A stretch of DNA of 5,390 bases from NCBI GenBank assembly GCA_947475795.1, contig CANJOX010000246.1, forward strand, positions 1 through 5,390. Direction: 5' to 3'. Source of the DNA: Gemmatimonadota bacterium. GTDB taxonomy: Bacteria > Gemmatimonadota > Gemmatimonadetes > Gemmatimonadales > Gemmatimonadaceae. Each line of letters starts with the position of its first letter. The stretch's first letter is position 1. The position numbers and the translations under genes were made by a program. Of this stretch, positions 1-5,390 are shown in pieces. The notes beneath the pieces are model-generated. The model saw only the letters and a program-made list of their open reading frames with translations, had not been told where the DNA came from and ran no database searches.

Positions 1-1
1 G

Positions 2-466
2 GCGTTCCAGTCGGACATGACGCGCGTGTTCTCGTTCAAGACCGGTCGTGACGCCTCGAGCCGCACATTCCCGGAGTCGGGGACGAACAAGGGATTCCAC
101 CCGGCGTCGCACCACGGCGGCCGCGAGTCGGCGATCCTCGAGTTCAACCAGATCAACCGCTACCACATGTCGATGCTGCCCTACTTCCTGCAGCGACTGC
201 AGGAGACCAAGGAAGGCGACGGCTCGATGCTGGACAACACCACGATCGTGTACGGCTCGCCGATGGCCGACGGCAACATCCACAACCATCGCCGTTGCCC
301 GCTGCTCCTCATGGGTGGCGACAGCCACTTCGTGCCGGGCGGCACGCACCTCAAGGCGCCCGACGGCACGCCGATGGCCGACGTCATGCTGTCGCTGCTG
401 CACAAGTACGATATCGACGTTCCCAGCTTCGGTGACAGCGTGTCGCCGTTCGCCCTCTACACCTGA
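2..466 (+). CDS. DUF1552 family protein, C-terminal part (5' partial)
   Basis: The frame is open from base 2 and ends at TGA 464-466, giving 154 residues; the start lies upstream of the window. The visible part matches the C-terminal third of DUF1552 proteins, which from memory are about 430-480 residues long. Recognisable segments are the opening AFQSDMTRV, a SHHGG motif, the helix NQINRYHMSMLPYFLQRL, then GSMLDNTTIVYGSPMADGN with a following HNHRRCPLLLMGG, and the closing MADVMLSLLHKYDIDVPSFG. The molecular function of the family is unknown; I regard it as related to the DUF1501/sulfatase-like fold, which is inference. Its exported ankyrin neighbour follows after 8 bases, so the two are probably co-transcribed. 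The internal ATG at 17 is within the conserved domain and is not the start. The family call is firm; the role is not known. Confidence 0.88.
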   Translation, partial: AFQSDMTRVFSFKTGRDASSRTFPESGTNKGFHPASHHGGRESAILEFNQINRYHMSMLPYFLQRLQETKEGDGSMLDNTTIVYGSPMADGNIHNHRRCPLLLMGGDSHFVPGGTHLKAPDGTPMADVMLSLLHKYDIDVPSFGDSVSPFALYT

Positions 467-468
467 GG
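465..468 (+). promoter_or_regulatory. Ribosome binding site overlapping upstream stop codon
   Basis: GAGG lies six bases before the ATG at 475 and shares its first two bases with the TGA stop (464-466) of the DUF1552 gene. This fixes the start of the ankyrin gene and suggests translational coupling between the two. Confidence 0.7.
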
Positions 469-474
469 CGGATC

Positions 475-2652
475 ATGATCGATCGCAACGGAGTGCGCGT
501 CGGCGTTGCCGGCGCGCTGCTGCTGGTCTCGGGCGCGCTGCGCCCGGTCGCGGCGCAGACGACGGCGCAGGATGCCAAGTCGGTGGTGCGCGTCGCCACG
601 GCGAAGCCGGCCGTACGCGATACCCGTGTGGCACCGGCCGTCGCCCAGGCGGCGATGCAAGGCGACCTGGCAAAGGTGCGTGCGCTGATTGCCCAGCAGA
701 ACGATGTGAACGTGGCGCAGGGCGACGGCATGACGGCGTTGCATTGGGCCGCCGATCACGGTGATGTGGCGATGGCGACGCTTCTGTTGCGTTCGGGCGC
801 AAAACTCACCGGGACCACCCGGAACGGTGGCTACACGCCCCTGCATGTGGCGGCGCGCGCCGGCCATGGCACGGTCGTGCAGGCGTTGCTCGCGGCCGGT
901 GCTGACGCGACTACGTTGACGGCGACCGGTGCCACGGCGATGCACCTCGCGGCGGGCGCGGGTGATGCGGCGTCGGTGAAGGCGTTGCTGGCGAAGAAAG
1001 CCGATCCGAATGCACGAGAGTCGGCGTGGGGTCAGACGCCCCTCATGTTCGCGGCCGCTGAGAATCGCGGCGATGCGGCGCGCGCCCTGTTGGCCGGCGG
1101 TGCTGACGCCTCGATCCGCACGCGCAGCGTGGACCTGACCGAAGAGCTGGCGCGTCAGCAGGCGGCGGCGAAGAAGCGCAACGAGGTGCTCTTCTCGTAT
1201 CTGCCGCAGAAGACGCGTGACTCCATCATCGACGCGGCCGCCAAGGCCGCGGAGAAGCTGGCCGCTGACGCGGCGGCGGCGCGCAATCGCGCGGCCGCCT
1301 CGGCGGGCATGGCGGCTCCGGCCGCCGCCGCGCCGGCCGCCGCGCCGGCCGCTGCCCCAGCTCCGGTCGCAGCAGCTCCGGCGGCGCCCGCTCCAGCGGC
1401 TCCCGCTGCCGCACCGGTAGCCGCCGCGCCTTCCGCCGCCGCGCCGGCCGCGAATCCCGCGCTGCGGGGCTACAAGATCGGCGTGGCCGCGCCGCCCACG
1501 CAGGAGCTCACGCCGACGCAAATCCAGGAAGCGATCGAAGCCGGACGGACGCTCTTCACGAGCGGGCCGGTGGCCAAGACCACGGAGTCGGCCGAGCTGT
1601 TCGAAGGGCAGGTGGCGGGCTACGAAGCCACGGTGGGTAGCATGGGTGGCATGACGGCGTTGCATCACGCGTCCCGTCAGGGGAACATCGATGCGGCGCT
1701 GGCCATCCTCGACGGAGGGGGCAACATCAACGAGGTCACCACCAGTGACAGCACGACCGCGCTCCTGATGGCCGCCATCAACGGGCACTTCGATCTGGCG
1801 ATGGCGCTCGTGAAGCGTGGGGCCGATGTGAAGATCGCGAGCAGCGCCGGCCTCACCCCGCTGTATGCGGCGCTCAATACGATGTGGGCGCCGCGGTCAC
1901 GCTATCCGCAGCCGCAAGCGGTGCAGACCCAGAAGGTCACCCACCTCGAGTTGATGTCAGCCATGCTGAAGTCGGGCGCCGACGTGAATGTGCGCCTGCG
2001 GAAGAATCTCTGGTTCTTCGCCTTCAACAACTGCGGCAACGCGAACTGCGGCCTCGAGGCGCTCGACGGCACCACGCCGTTCTGGCGTGCGACGTACGCC
2101 GTGGACGTCGAGGCGATGAAGCTGCTCAAGGATCACGGCGCGATCGATACGGTTCCTTCGTACCGTGCGCCGGTGGCCCGTGGTAACCGGGCGCGGTTCC
2201 CCGGCGGTTTCGGTGAGGGGCCGGCGGCCTTCGTCATGAGTCCGGCCATCGACTCGGCGTCGAAGGCGGTGCCGGCGGGTATCGGTGTCTATCCGGTGCA
2301 TGCCGCGGCAGGCGTGGGCTACGGCAATGGCTTCGCCGGTAATTCGCACCGCCATGCCACCGACGGGTGGATGCCGGCCATGAAGTATCTCGTGGAAGTG
2401 CTGCACGCCGACGTGAACCAGCGTGACCTCAACGGCTACACGCCGTTGCATCACGCGGCCGCGCGCGGTGACAACGAGATGATCGAGTATCTCGTGAGCA
2501 AGGGGGCCGATCCCAAGGCCGTGGCACGCAATGGCATGACCACGGTCGACATGGCCAACGGTCCTGTGCAACGCCTCCGTCCGTTCCCGGATACCATCCA
2601 GTTGCTCGAGAAGCTCGGCGCTAAGAACAGCCATCGCTGCGTCGCCTGCTGA
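475..2652 (+). CDS. Exported ankyrin-repeat protein with two ankyrin blocks and an Ala/Pro linker
   Basis: This 725-residue protein starts with a signal peptide: Arg in the n-region, hydrophobic core at about residues 9-21, likely cleavage VAA/Q after residue 27. A first ankyrin block covers about residues 54-216 in five repeats, with clear MTALHWAA, YTPLHVAA and QTPLMFAA signatures. Residues 217-330 form a linker, charged and probably helical at first, then rich in Ala and Pro (about 253-327). A second block runs from about 389 to 718. It starts with MTALHHAS and ends with YTPLHHAA, and several of its repeats carry long loop insertions (about 469-490, 508-530, 562-603 and 615-631). The only cysteines are C520/C525 and a terminal CVAC (C722, C725). 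Ankyrin repeats bind proteins, so a periplasmic or outer-surface scaffold partnering the DUF1552 product is the likely role; the partner is inference. No catalytic domain is visible. The gene is followed directly by a strong terminator. Confidence 0.9.
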   Translation: MIDRNGVRVGVAGALLLVSGALRPVAAQTTAQDAKSVVRVATAKPAVRDTRVAPAVAQAAMQGDLAKVRALIAQQNDVNVAQGDGMTALHWAADHGDVAMATLLLRSGAKLTGTTRNGGYTPLHVAARAGHGTVVQALLAAGADATTLTATGATAMHLAAGAGDAASVKALLAKKADPNARESAWGQTPLMFAAAENRGDAARALLAGGADASIRTRSVDLTEELARQQAAAKKRNEVLFSYLPQKTRDSIIDAAAKAAEKLAADAAAARNRAAASAGMAAPAAAAPAAAPAAAPAPVAAAPAAPAPAAPAAAPVAAAPSAAAPAANPALRGYKIGVAAPPTQELTPTQIQEAIEAGRTLFTSGPVAKTTESAELFEGQVAGYEATVGSMGGMTALHHASRQGNIDAALAILDGGGNINEVTTSDSTTALLMAAINGHFDLAMALVKRGADVKIASSAGLTPLYAALNTMWAPRSRYPQPQAVQTQKVTHLELMSAMLKSGADVNVRLRKNLWFFAFNNCGNANCGLEALDGTTPFWRATYAVDVEAMKLLKDHGAIDTVPSYRAPVARGNRARFPGGFGEGPAAFVMSPAIDSASKAVPAGIGVYPVHAAAGVGYGNGFAGNSHRHATDGWMPAMKYLVEVLHADVNQRDLNGYTPLHHAAARGDNEMIEYLVSKGADPKAVARNGMTTVDMANGPVQRLRPFPDTIQLLEKLGAKNSHRCVAC
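1231..1455 (+). repeat. Low-complexity Ala/Pro linker coding repeat
   Basis: This stretch, in frame within the ankyrin gene, encodes residues about 253-327, dominated by Ala and Pro in irregular PAAA/APAA units. At the DNA level it consists of near-repeated GCC/GCG/CCG blocks, with GCCGCCGCGCCGGCC-like units around 1324-1350 and again around 1432-1450. Such segments form extended flexible linkers and are prone to length change by slippage. It also creates long open frames in other phases that are not genes. Confidence 0.75.
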
Positions 2653-2670
2653 TCCGCTTCACCGATGTAC

Positions 2671-2710
2671 AACGCGGCGCCGTCACATGTGACGGCGCCG
2701 CGTTTGTTTT
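2671..2710 (+). terminator. Rho-independent terminator after the ankyrin gene
   Basis: Bases 2671-2704 are a perfect 34-base palindrome: a 15-bp stem (2671-2685 with 2690-2704), very GC-rich, around a CATG loop. On the plus strand it runs into TTTGTTTT at 2703-2710. It lies 18 bases after the stop at 2652 and 29 bases beyond the end of the converging minus-strand gene. The T-run favours use by the plus-strand operon. Read from the minus strand the hairpin is the same but is followed only by GTTGTAC-like sequence, so any termination in that direction would be weaker. Confidence 0.88.
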
Positions 2711-2739
2711 GCACTGGTGCGCCGGACACCGCGCACCGA

Positions 2740-3759
2740 TCAGGGCTTCTTCTCGCCCGCAAGCATCAGGGTGACGTGCTCCTGCGCCTGCTGGAGCGCA
2801 CCTTCACCACCGGCCCAGCCGATGCGTCCGTCGGCGTTGATGTCGGTCCCCGCGATAAACTGATCGCACAACGAGACGAGCTGGGACATCAGCGACGCCG
2901 CCGCGGCGGCGGTCGTCGCCGCCTGAATCTGCTTGGCCAGGGCGATAGCCTGATCGCCGCGCGACATGGTGGCGCGCGCGGCGGTCGCGATGTGCGTGGC
3001 GTGCGTCTTCACATTCGGGGAGGCAGTCGGCTCCTTGGCCGCGAGCTCGATGTGCTGTGCGATGCCACCGGCCGCGCGCTTCATACCGAAGCCCTTGCCC
3101 GGTCCCCCCGTCGCTTGGGTGGGATCGATGGCGTGGATGATATGCCCCGCGTGCGTCTGCATCGCCTGCAGGTTGTCGGGCGTGCGCGCCGCGAAGCCGG
3201 CGTGCTGGGCGGCGATCTTTGCCTCAGCGAGCGCCATGGGAAGAAACCCAGATTTGTCGGGCGTATCCATGAAGCTCGAGACCACATGGCCGATATGCGT
3301 CCCAACCAGACCGGCCGGCAGCGCCGAAGCCGCCACCGCGCCGGGCGCCAGCGGCGCGGCCGCTACCACTCCGGGAAGCGGCGCGCCGGTCATGGCCGCC
3401 AGAATGCTGTCGAACTGCGCCCGCAACGTGGCGTCGCTGCTGACCAGAAACCGACGCCGTGAGAAGACGGAGTCCGCCAGCCCCTTCTTGGCCAGCGCGG
3501 CCGAGATCAGCTCCCGTTTTTGAAGCTGTAACTCCTGCTGTGCCTGATTGGTCTTGTTCTTCTGCTGCGCCGCCCTGTTGTCGCTGGAATCATGAATGGC
3601 GGACACCACCAGATGCGCCTCCACCAGGGCACGCACCTCGGCGAGCGTGAGCGCGGGTGCGGCGCCGGAGGCGCTCTGGGCAGCCAACGGCACGGCGGTG
3701 AACAACGCCGCCGACAACGAGAGTGCCAGCGTGGCGGAAGGACGGGCGGGGAAGGCCAT
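2740..3759 (-). CDS. Exported His-rich repeat protein with EF-hand-like loop, function unknown
   Basis: I do not recognise this 339-residue protein. The start chosen is the ATG at 3757-3759, because it puts a normal signal peptide at the N-terminus (hydrophobic core about residues 10-23, cleavage near LAA/Q at residue 27). An in-frame ATG at 3822 would add 21 polar, proline-rich residues before it and would lie upstream of the candidate -10 box. After an Ala/Gln-rich, probably helical region (about 35-125) and an Ala/Pro stretch (125-150), a THxxH motif appears three times, at residues 154, 202 and 252. Two units of about 48-50 residues can be aligned: each has THxxH then, 32-34 residues on, IAAQH or IAQH (H186, H236). 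Near the C-terminus, DINADGRIGW (306-315) resembles a calcium-binding loop. The sequence suggests a periplasmic helical metal- or cofactor-binding protein; this is inference. No Shine-Dalgarno sequence is obvious before the start. Confidence 0.82.
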   Translation of the reverse strand: MAFPARPSATLALSLSAALFTAVPLAAQSASGAAPALTLAEVRALVEAHLVVSAIHDSSDNRAAQQKNKTNQAQQELQLQKRELISAALAKKGLADSVFSRRRFLVSSDATLRAQFDSILAAMTGAPLPGVVAAAPLAPGAVAASALPAGLVGTHIGHVVSSFMDTPDKSGFLPMALAEAKIAAQHAGFAARTPDNLQAMQTHAGHIIHAIDPTQATGGPGKGFGMKRAAGGIAQHIELAAKEPTASPNVKTHATHIATAARATMSRGDQAIALAKQIQAATTAAAAASLMSQLVSLCDQFIAGTDINADGRIGWAGGEGALQQAQEHVTLMLAGEKKP

Positions 3760-3786
3760 GGTGTCCGGGGGTGGGAGTCGATCGGG

Positions 3787-3803
3787 GCCCGTCGTGGACG
3801 GGC
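3787..3803. promoter_or_regulatory. Short inverted repeat in the divergent spacer
   Basis: GCCCGTC (3787-3793) and GACGGGC (3797-3803) are exact inverted repeats around GTG. This could be an operator half-site pair, or a 7-bp hairpin in the leader of the minus-strand transcript if that starts near 3805. GC-rich sequence produces such matches by chance, so confidence is low. Confidence 0.25.
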
Positions 3804-3811
3804 ACTGCGAA

Positions 3812-3817
3812 ACTATA
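3812..3817 (-). promoter_or_regulatory. Candidate -10 box for the His-rich protein gene
   Basis: Read on the minus strand this is TATAGT, one base off the TATAAT consensus. It would give a transcript start near 3805 and a leader of about 46 bases before the ATG at 3759. No good -35 match is found 16-19 bases upstream, so the call rests on the single hexamer. Confidence 0.3.
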
Positions 3818-3843
3818 CGCATTTGCCGCGTTCTCCGCTCTGG

Positions 3844-3859
3844 CGAAGTCGCGATTTCG
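3844..3859. promoter_or_regulatory. Quasi-palindrome in the divergent spacer
   Basis: CGAAGTCGCGATTTCG is a 16-base palindrome broken by one symmetric mismatch. It is centred about 80 bases upstream of the creatininase-like start and 92 bases upstream of the minus-strand start. It has the form of a dimeric regulator site, but no regulator gene is in the window and the match may be chance. The rest of the 173-base spacer shows no convincing plus-strand -35/-10 pair. Confidence 0.22.
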
Positions 3860-3921
3860 GCGTCATCGTCTCGCTTCCACCTTCGTCACACCCCGGAAGA
3901 CCCCCACCGTTCATCCGTACC

Positions 3922-3925
3922 GAGG
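3922..3925 (+). promoter_or_regulatory. Ribosome binding site of the creatininase-family gene
   Basis: GAGG lies seven bases before the ATG at 3933. It decides the start among several in-frame upstream possibilities, the longest beginning at 3723, whose extra residues overlap the minus-strand gene and lack signal-peptide character. Confidence 0.65.
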
Positions 3926-3932
3926 CTTCGCC

Positions 3933-4898
3933 ATGACCAGAGGCAATCGTCCACGCGCTCCCCATCGTGCGCTTCTCCGGCCCGCCATGCTGGCCGCCGC
4001 CGCGTCTATCGCGCTTGGCAGCACCGCGTCGGCGCAGGGTGGCCAGCCCCGCGATCCGCGCAGCATCGGCGGTGGGAATTGCTCGGCCAACCCGTACAAC
4101 TGCGTCGAGGTCGTCAATCCGCTCCCCGCGCCCAACACGGTGTGGATGGAGGAGATGACGTGGATCGACGTGCGCGATGCAATGAAAGCCGGCAAGACCA
4201 CCGCGATCATCGCCACCGGCGGTATGGAGCCGAACGGCCCATGGCTCGTGACGGGCAAGCACAACTACGTGCTGCACACCAACTGCGAAGCGATCGCCCG
4301 GAAGCTGGGCAACGCGCTGTGCGCGCCGATCGTGAAGTTCGTGCCCGAGGGGAACATCAGCCCGGCCAGCGGTCACATGGCGTCCCCGGGTACGATCAGC
4401 ATGCGCGAGGAGACGTTCCGCAACGTGCTGACCGACCTCGTGCACAGCCTCAAGGTGCATGGGTTTACCAAGATCATCCTGATCGGTGACAGCGGCGGCA
4501 ATCAGGCGGGGCAGCGCTGGGTGGCCGATTCGGTGACCAAGCTCTGGCAGGGCAATCCAATCGTCGCCCACATCCAGGAGTACTACGACTACGCCAGCGT
4601 TGCCAAGCACATGGAGCAGTTCGGCGTGCACCAGACGGTGGCCGAGGGGCTCCACGACGACCCGGAAATCTCGCTGAACATGTTCATCGATGATCCGAAG
4701 TCCATTCGCTACGACGAGCGCGCCAAGGCGAAGCTGCTGACGATCAACGGGGTGTCCCTGGCCGACCGCAAGAAGGCGACGGAGTGGGCGAAGCAGATCG
4801 TGGAGTTCCGCACCAAGGTCACGATCGAGGCGATCGAAAAGGCCGTCGCGAACAAGGGCACGCTGCCGGCTCCGCCGCGCCGCCCCGCCGGCAACTGA
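3933..4898 (+). CDS. Exported creatininase-family protein with altered metal site
   Basis: This 321-residue protein has a signal peptide (Arg-rich n-region, core about 16-30, cleavage ASA/Q after residue 34) and a creatininase-type amidohydrolase domain from about 71 to 305. The family landmarks are present in order: ATGGMEPNGPW (94-104, where creatininases have a GS-E-QHGPHLP motif), GKHNYVLH (108-115), SGHMASPGTIS (146-156), IGDSGGN (184-190, replacing NGHGGN or NGHYEN), and GLHDDPEISLNM (239-250). E99 is kept, but the ligand positions equivalent to the motif His, the following Asp and the NGH His appear as N101, H110 and S187. True creatininases are cytosolic enzymes that open creatinine to creatine; this variant is secreted and its substrate is unknown. 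C50 and C57 could form a disulfide. I recall similar exported homologues in Acidobacteriota and Gemmatimonadota. The start is set by a GAGG site seven bases upstream. Confidence 0.88.
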   Translation: MTRGNRPRAPHRALLRPAMLAAAASIALGSTASAQGGQPRDPRSIGGGNCSANPYNCVEVVNPLPAPNTVWMEEMTWIDVRDAMKAGKTTAIIATGGMEPNGPWLVTGKHNYVLHTNCEAIARKLGNALCAPIVKFVPEGNISPASGHMASPGTISMREETFRNVLTDLVHSLKVHGFTKIILIGDSGGNQAGQRWVADSVTKLWQGNPIVAHIQEYYDYASVAKHMEQFGVHQTVAEGLHDDPEISLNMFIDDPKSIRYDERAKAKLLTINGVSLADRKKATEWAKQIVEFRTKVTIEAIEKAVANKGTLPAPPRRPAGN

Positions 4899-4904
4899 AC
4901 GCGC

Positions 4905-4910
4905 TAGCTT
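4905..4910 (+). promoter_or_regulatory. Candidate leaderless -10 box (TAnnnT) for the lipoprotein gene
   Basis: TAGCTT ends six bases before the A of the ATG at 4917, the spacing expected when transcription starts at the start codon itself. The bases between (GCAGGG) are too close to the ATG for a normal Shine-Dalgarno. This favours an independent leaderless start, although the gene also lies only 18 bases after the creatininase-family stop and may be partly co-transcribed. Confidence 0.5.
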
Positions 4911-4916
4911 GCAGGG

Positions 4917-5384
4917 ATGTCGATTTCTTGCTCCACCCGCCGGCACAGTCTGCTCGCCGTGACCGCTCTAGGTCTGGCCGCCTGTGCCGGTGATCGTGCT
5001 CCGGCACCGGAGCCGAAGGCCGGAGCGCCGATCGTTTCGGTACTGCCGCAGCTGCCCCAGATATCGAAAGAGCTACGGGATGTCGTGCCGCCGGATCTCG
5101 AGCTCGCCTTCGGCACCGACTCCGTGCGGCTCACGATCTCGGTGGAGCCGGGGGCCCGCGTGAACGCGCTGCTGCCCCCCGTCATTGAAGGAATCGACGG
5201 CCGTCGATTCCTGCTGCGTGCCCCGACCGTGACCGAAGACAGCGCCTACTTCGTGGAGCGCGCGTCGGTCACGGTGGCCCGGTCAGCGCTCCCGATTCGC
5301 GGGACGCTGCGCACGAGTTTCTGTCGCAGCGACGAGCGGTTGTGCCGCAGTGCCGAGCGCGCCGTGCTGCTCGAGGATCGGTAG
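4917..5384 (+). CDS. Small lipoprotein with C-terminal cysteine pair, function unknown
   Basis: This 155-residue protein is complete in the window, ending at TAG 5382-5384. Its N-terminus is a lipoprotein signal: basic residues (RRH, 8-10), a hydrophobic stretch (11-20) and the lipobox LAAC, so C23 would be lipidated after cleavage. A Pro/Ala-rich tether (about 25-40) precedes a domain of about 110 residues with alternating hydrophobic strands (DSVRLTISVEPGARVNAL; RRFLLRAP; YFVERASVTVARSAL). Near the end lies FCRSDERLC (C136 and C143). An Ig-like beta fold with a C-terminal Cys pair recalls the DsbD N-terminal domain and the C-terminal domains of some thioredoxin/NHL proteins, which take part in disulfide exchange; this is a pattern-level guess. 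It is not assignable with confidence. The anchoring membrane is probably the inner face of the outer membrane or the periplasmic face of the inner one. Confidence 0.8.
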   Translation: MSISCSTRRHSLLAVTALGLAACAGDRAPAPEPKAGAPIVSVLPQLPQISKELRDVVPPDLELAFGTDSVRLTISVEPGARVNALLPPVIEGIDGRRFLLRAPTVTEDSAYFVERASVTVARSALPIRGTLRTSFCRSDERLCRSAERAVLLEDR

Positions 5385-5390
5385 GGCACA

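Noticed and set aside
1320..1455. Tandem GCC/GCG blocks as a CRISPR or regulatory repeat array
   Set aside because: The units are irregular, stay in frame and encode an Ala/Pro linker, with no spacers.
457..1788. 443-residue minus-strand open frame opposite the ankyrin gene
   Set aside because: It is Arg/Gly-rich low-complexity sequence antisense to a well-supported ankyrin protein; the length comes from high GC content.
1957..2634. 225-residue minus-strand open frame
   Set aside because: It lies antisense to clear ankyrin repeats, with His/Arg-rich composition and no domain.
2638..2652. Heme-binding CxxCH at the end of the ankyrin protein
   Set aside because: CVAC is followed by a stop codon, so the required His is absent.
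2665..3462. 265-residue plus-strand open frame opposite the His-rich gene
   Set aside because: It begins inside the terminator and has Arg/Gly-rich shadow composition, whereas the opposite strand encodes a signal peptide and internal repeats.
3760..3822. Upstream start at 3822 for the His-rich protein
   Set aside because: It would add 21 polar residues before a good signal peptide and overlap the candidate promoter.
3596..4489. 297-residue plus-strand open frame overlapping the divergent spacer
   Set aside because: It is out of phase with the creatininase-family domain and becomes Arg/Gln-rich there, as expected of a shadow.
3813..4946. 377-residue minus-strand open frame
   Set aside because: It is antisense to the creatininase-family gene and to the start of the lipoprotein gene, with no recognisable motif.

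Overview
The window is a GC-rich bacterial segment, densely coded, with two genes on the plus strand, one on the minus strand, then two more on the plus strand. The signs point to Gemmatimonadota, or less likely Acidobacteriota. They are the mix of protein families (DUF1552 followed by an exported ankyrin protein, and an exported creatininase-like protein), signal peptides ending in an A-x-A/Q-type junction, and a TAnnnT box immediately before a start codon. This assignment is inference; there is no rRNA or other marker gene.

Layout. Positions 2-466 hold the C-terminal third of a DUF1552 protein whose start lies outside the window. Eight bases later, with its ribosome binding site overlapping that stop codon, begins a 725-residue exported ankyrin-repeat protein (475-2652). 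It has two ankyrin blocks split by an Ala/Pro-rich linker. A perfect 34-base palindrome with a T-rich tail (2671-2710) closes this operon. Converging on it from the other strand is a 339-residue exported His-rich protein (2740-3759) that I do not recognise; it contains a duplicated unit of about 50 residues and a C-terminal EF-hand-like loop. A 173-base divergent spacer (3760-3932) separates it from an exported creatininase-family protein with an altered metal site (3933-4898). Eighteen bases further on is a small lipoprotein (4917-5384) that appears to have its own leaderless promoter.

Every gene whose N-terminus is visible carries an export signal, so the window looks like a set of envelope or periplasmic functions. 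DUF1552 and the ankyrin protein are almost certainly one translationally coupled unit; in my memory such pairs sit beside DUF1592-type cytochrome-domain genes, which would lie upstream of this window. I see no RNA genes, insertion sequences, CRISPR arrays, phage genes or attachment sites. The most notable items are the His-rich repeat protein, the creatininase homologue lacking several canonical metal ligands, and the two-block ankyrin protein with loop insertions. None of these amounts on its own to a demonstrated new system.
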